DNA from: Anaerolineae bacterium | Lineage (GTDB): Bacteria > Chloroflexota > Anaerolineae > Aggregatilineales > Phototrophicaceae | Direction: 5' to 3' | Assembly: GCA_020848855.1 (NCBI GenBank) | Contig: JADLHH010000536.1 | Location: 1-6,250 of the forward strand | DNA length: 6,250 nucleotides | The notes under the pieces: generated by a model | Told to the model about the DNA's origin: nothing | Database searches by the model: none | Seen by the model: only the letters and a program-made list of their open reading frames with translations | Position numbers and translations under genes: made by a program | Shown: one piece after another, positions 5,752-6,250 of the stretch | Layout of the letters: each line of letters opens with the position of its first letter | Numbering within the stretch: position 1 is the first letter of the stretch

Positions 5752-6250
5752 GTGTCTGGCAGCGATTCACCTCACGCAGCGCGAACGCCGCGCCGCAGGA
5801 GCGCACCAAGCCGCTGATTTTCAATCACACCATTCTGCTCATTCTGGCTGCCTTCGCGCTGGGTCCGCTGCTGGTGCTGGCGTTCAATTCCGTCAAGTCG
5901 AACGCCGAGATCGGCTTAAACCCGCTGGGCGCGCCCAGCTCAGTCCACCTGGACAACTTCTCGAATGCCTGGACGCAGGGCGAATTTTCGACGACGGTCG
6001 GCAACAGCGTCATTTTCGTGGCGTCCACCGTGACGCTCGAACTGGTGCTGGGCGGCATGGCGGCGTATGGGCTGGCGCGGAAATCGCCGCCGGGATCGGA
6101 CGCGTTCATGCTGTATATGCTGGTCGCCTCGACGATCCCGATCTGGCTGTACCTCGTCCCGCTGTTCTACACATGGCGCACGCTGGGGCTGATCAATAAC
6201 CGGCTCGGCGTGATTCTGATCTACACCGCGCTCAACGCGCCGCTTTCGAT
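5748..6250 (+). CDS. Carbohydrate ABC transporter permease, MalG/UgpE type, 3' end cut by window edge
   Basis: ATG at 5748 overlaps the TGA of the preceding permease gene (ATGA), indicating translational coupling; GGGAG at 5741-5745 and the G-run before it may help reinitiation. The visible 167 residues have a soluble N-terminus (1-25), a first membrane segment at about 27-46 (ILLILAAFALGPLLVLAF), an extracytoplasmic stretch with LDNFSNAW at 68-75, a second segment at about 86-108 ending in AAYGLAR, and a third at about 119-141 with the STIPIWLYLVPLFY pattern, followed by LGLINNRLGVILIYT at 146-160. These are hallmark positions of the MalG/UgpE half of sugar importers. The EAA loop would lie just beyond the edge. 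Complete members are about 270-300 residues, so a little over half is present. There is no sign of damage in the visible part. Confidence 0.94.
   Translation, partial: MSVWQRFTSRSANAAPQERTKPLIFNHTILLILAAFALGPLLVLAFNSVKSNAEIGLNPLGAPSSVHLDNFSNAWTQGEFSTTVGNSVIFVASTVTLELVLGGMAAYGLARKSPPGSDAFMLYMLVASTIPIWLYLVPLFYTWRTLGLINNRLGVILIYTALNAPLS

Overview
The window is a GC-rich bacterial chromosome segment with tightly packed genes and one sharply AT-rich spot near 2161-2190. Nothing in it fixes the taxon. A long U32-family protein, a LacI-type regulator and a carbohydrate ABC operon would fit Chloroflexota (Anaerolineae-like) or another GC-rich monoderm, but this is a low-confidence inference from general look.

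Left part (1-1962, minus strand): one long open frame of 654 codons runs off the left edge. It is a U32-family protein of the RlhA type with all four expected cysteines. It reads leftward from a divergent intergenic region (1963-2211). That region holds a plausible sigma70-like promoter for it (elements at 2009-2014 and 2032-2037), a consensus -35 box for the rightward regulator, and a striking tandem palindrome at 2161-2189.

Right part (2212-6250, plus strand): a LacI-family regulator with a GTG start is followed by a 189-base gap, then an extracellular sugar-binding protein, a MalF/UgpA-type permease and a MalG/UgpE-type permease cut by the right edge. The two permease genes overlap by ATGA. 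A strong hairpin lies between the binding-protein gene and the first permease gene and probably sets their relative expression. No ATPase gene is visible. It may lie beyond the right edge, or a shared MsmK-like ATPase may be encoded elsewhere.

Working model (inference): the regulator binds two adjacent CG-centred palindromes over its own promoter. Because no clear promoter is visible just upstream of the transporter genes, the same site may control the whole rightward cluster in response to a sugar. The U32 gene looks like an unrelated housekeeping neighbour. I see no mobile element, CRISPR array, RNA gene or evidently new system. The most distinctive features are the tandem operator with its variant recognition helix, the intra-operon hairpin and the unexplained leader at 3226-3414.
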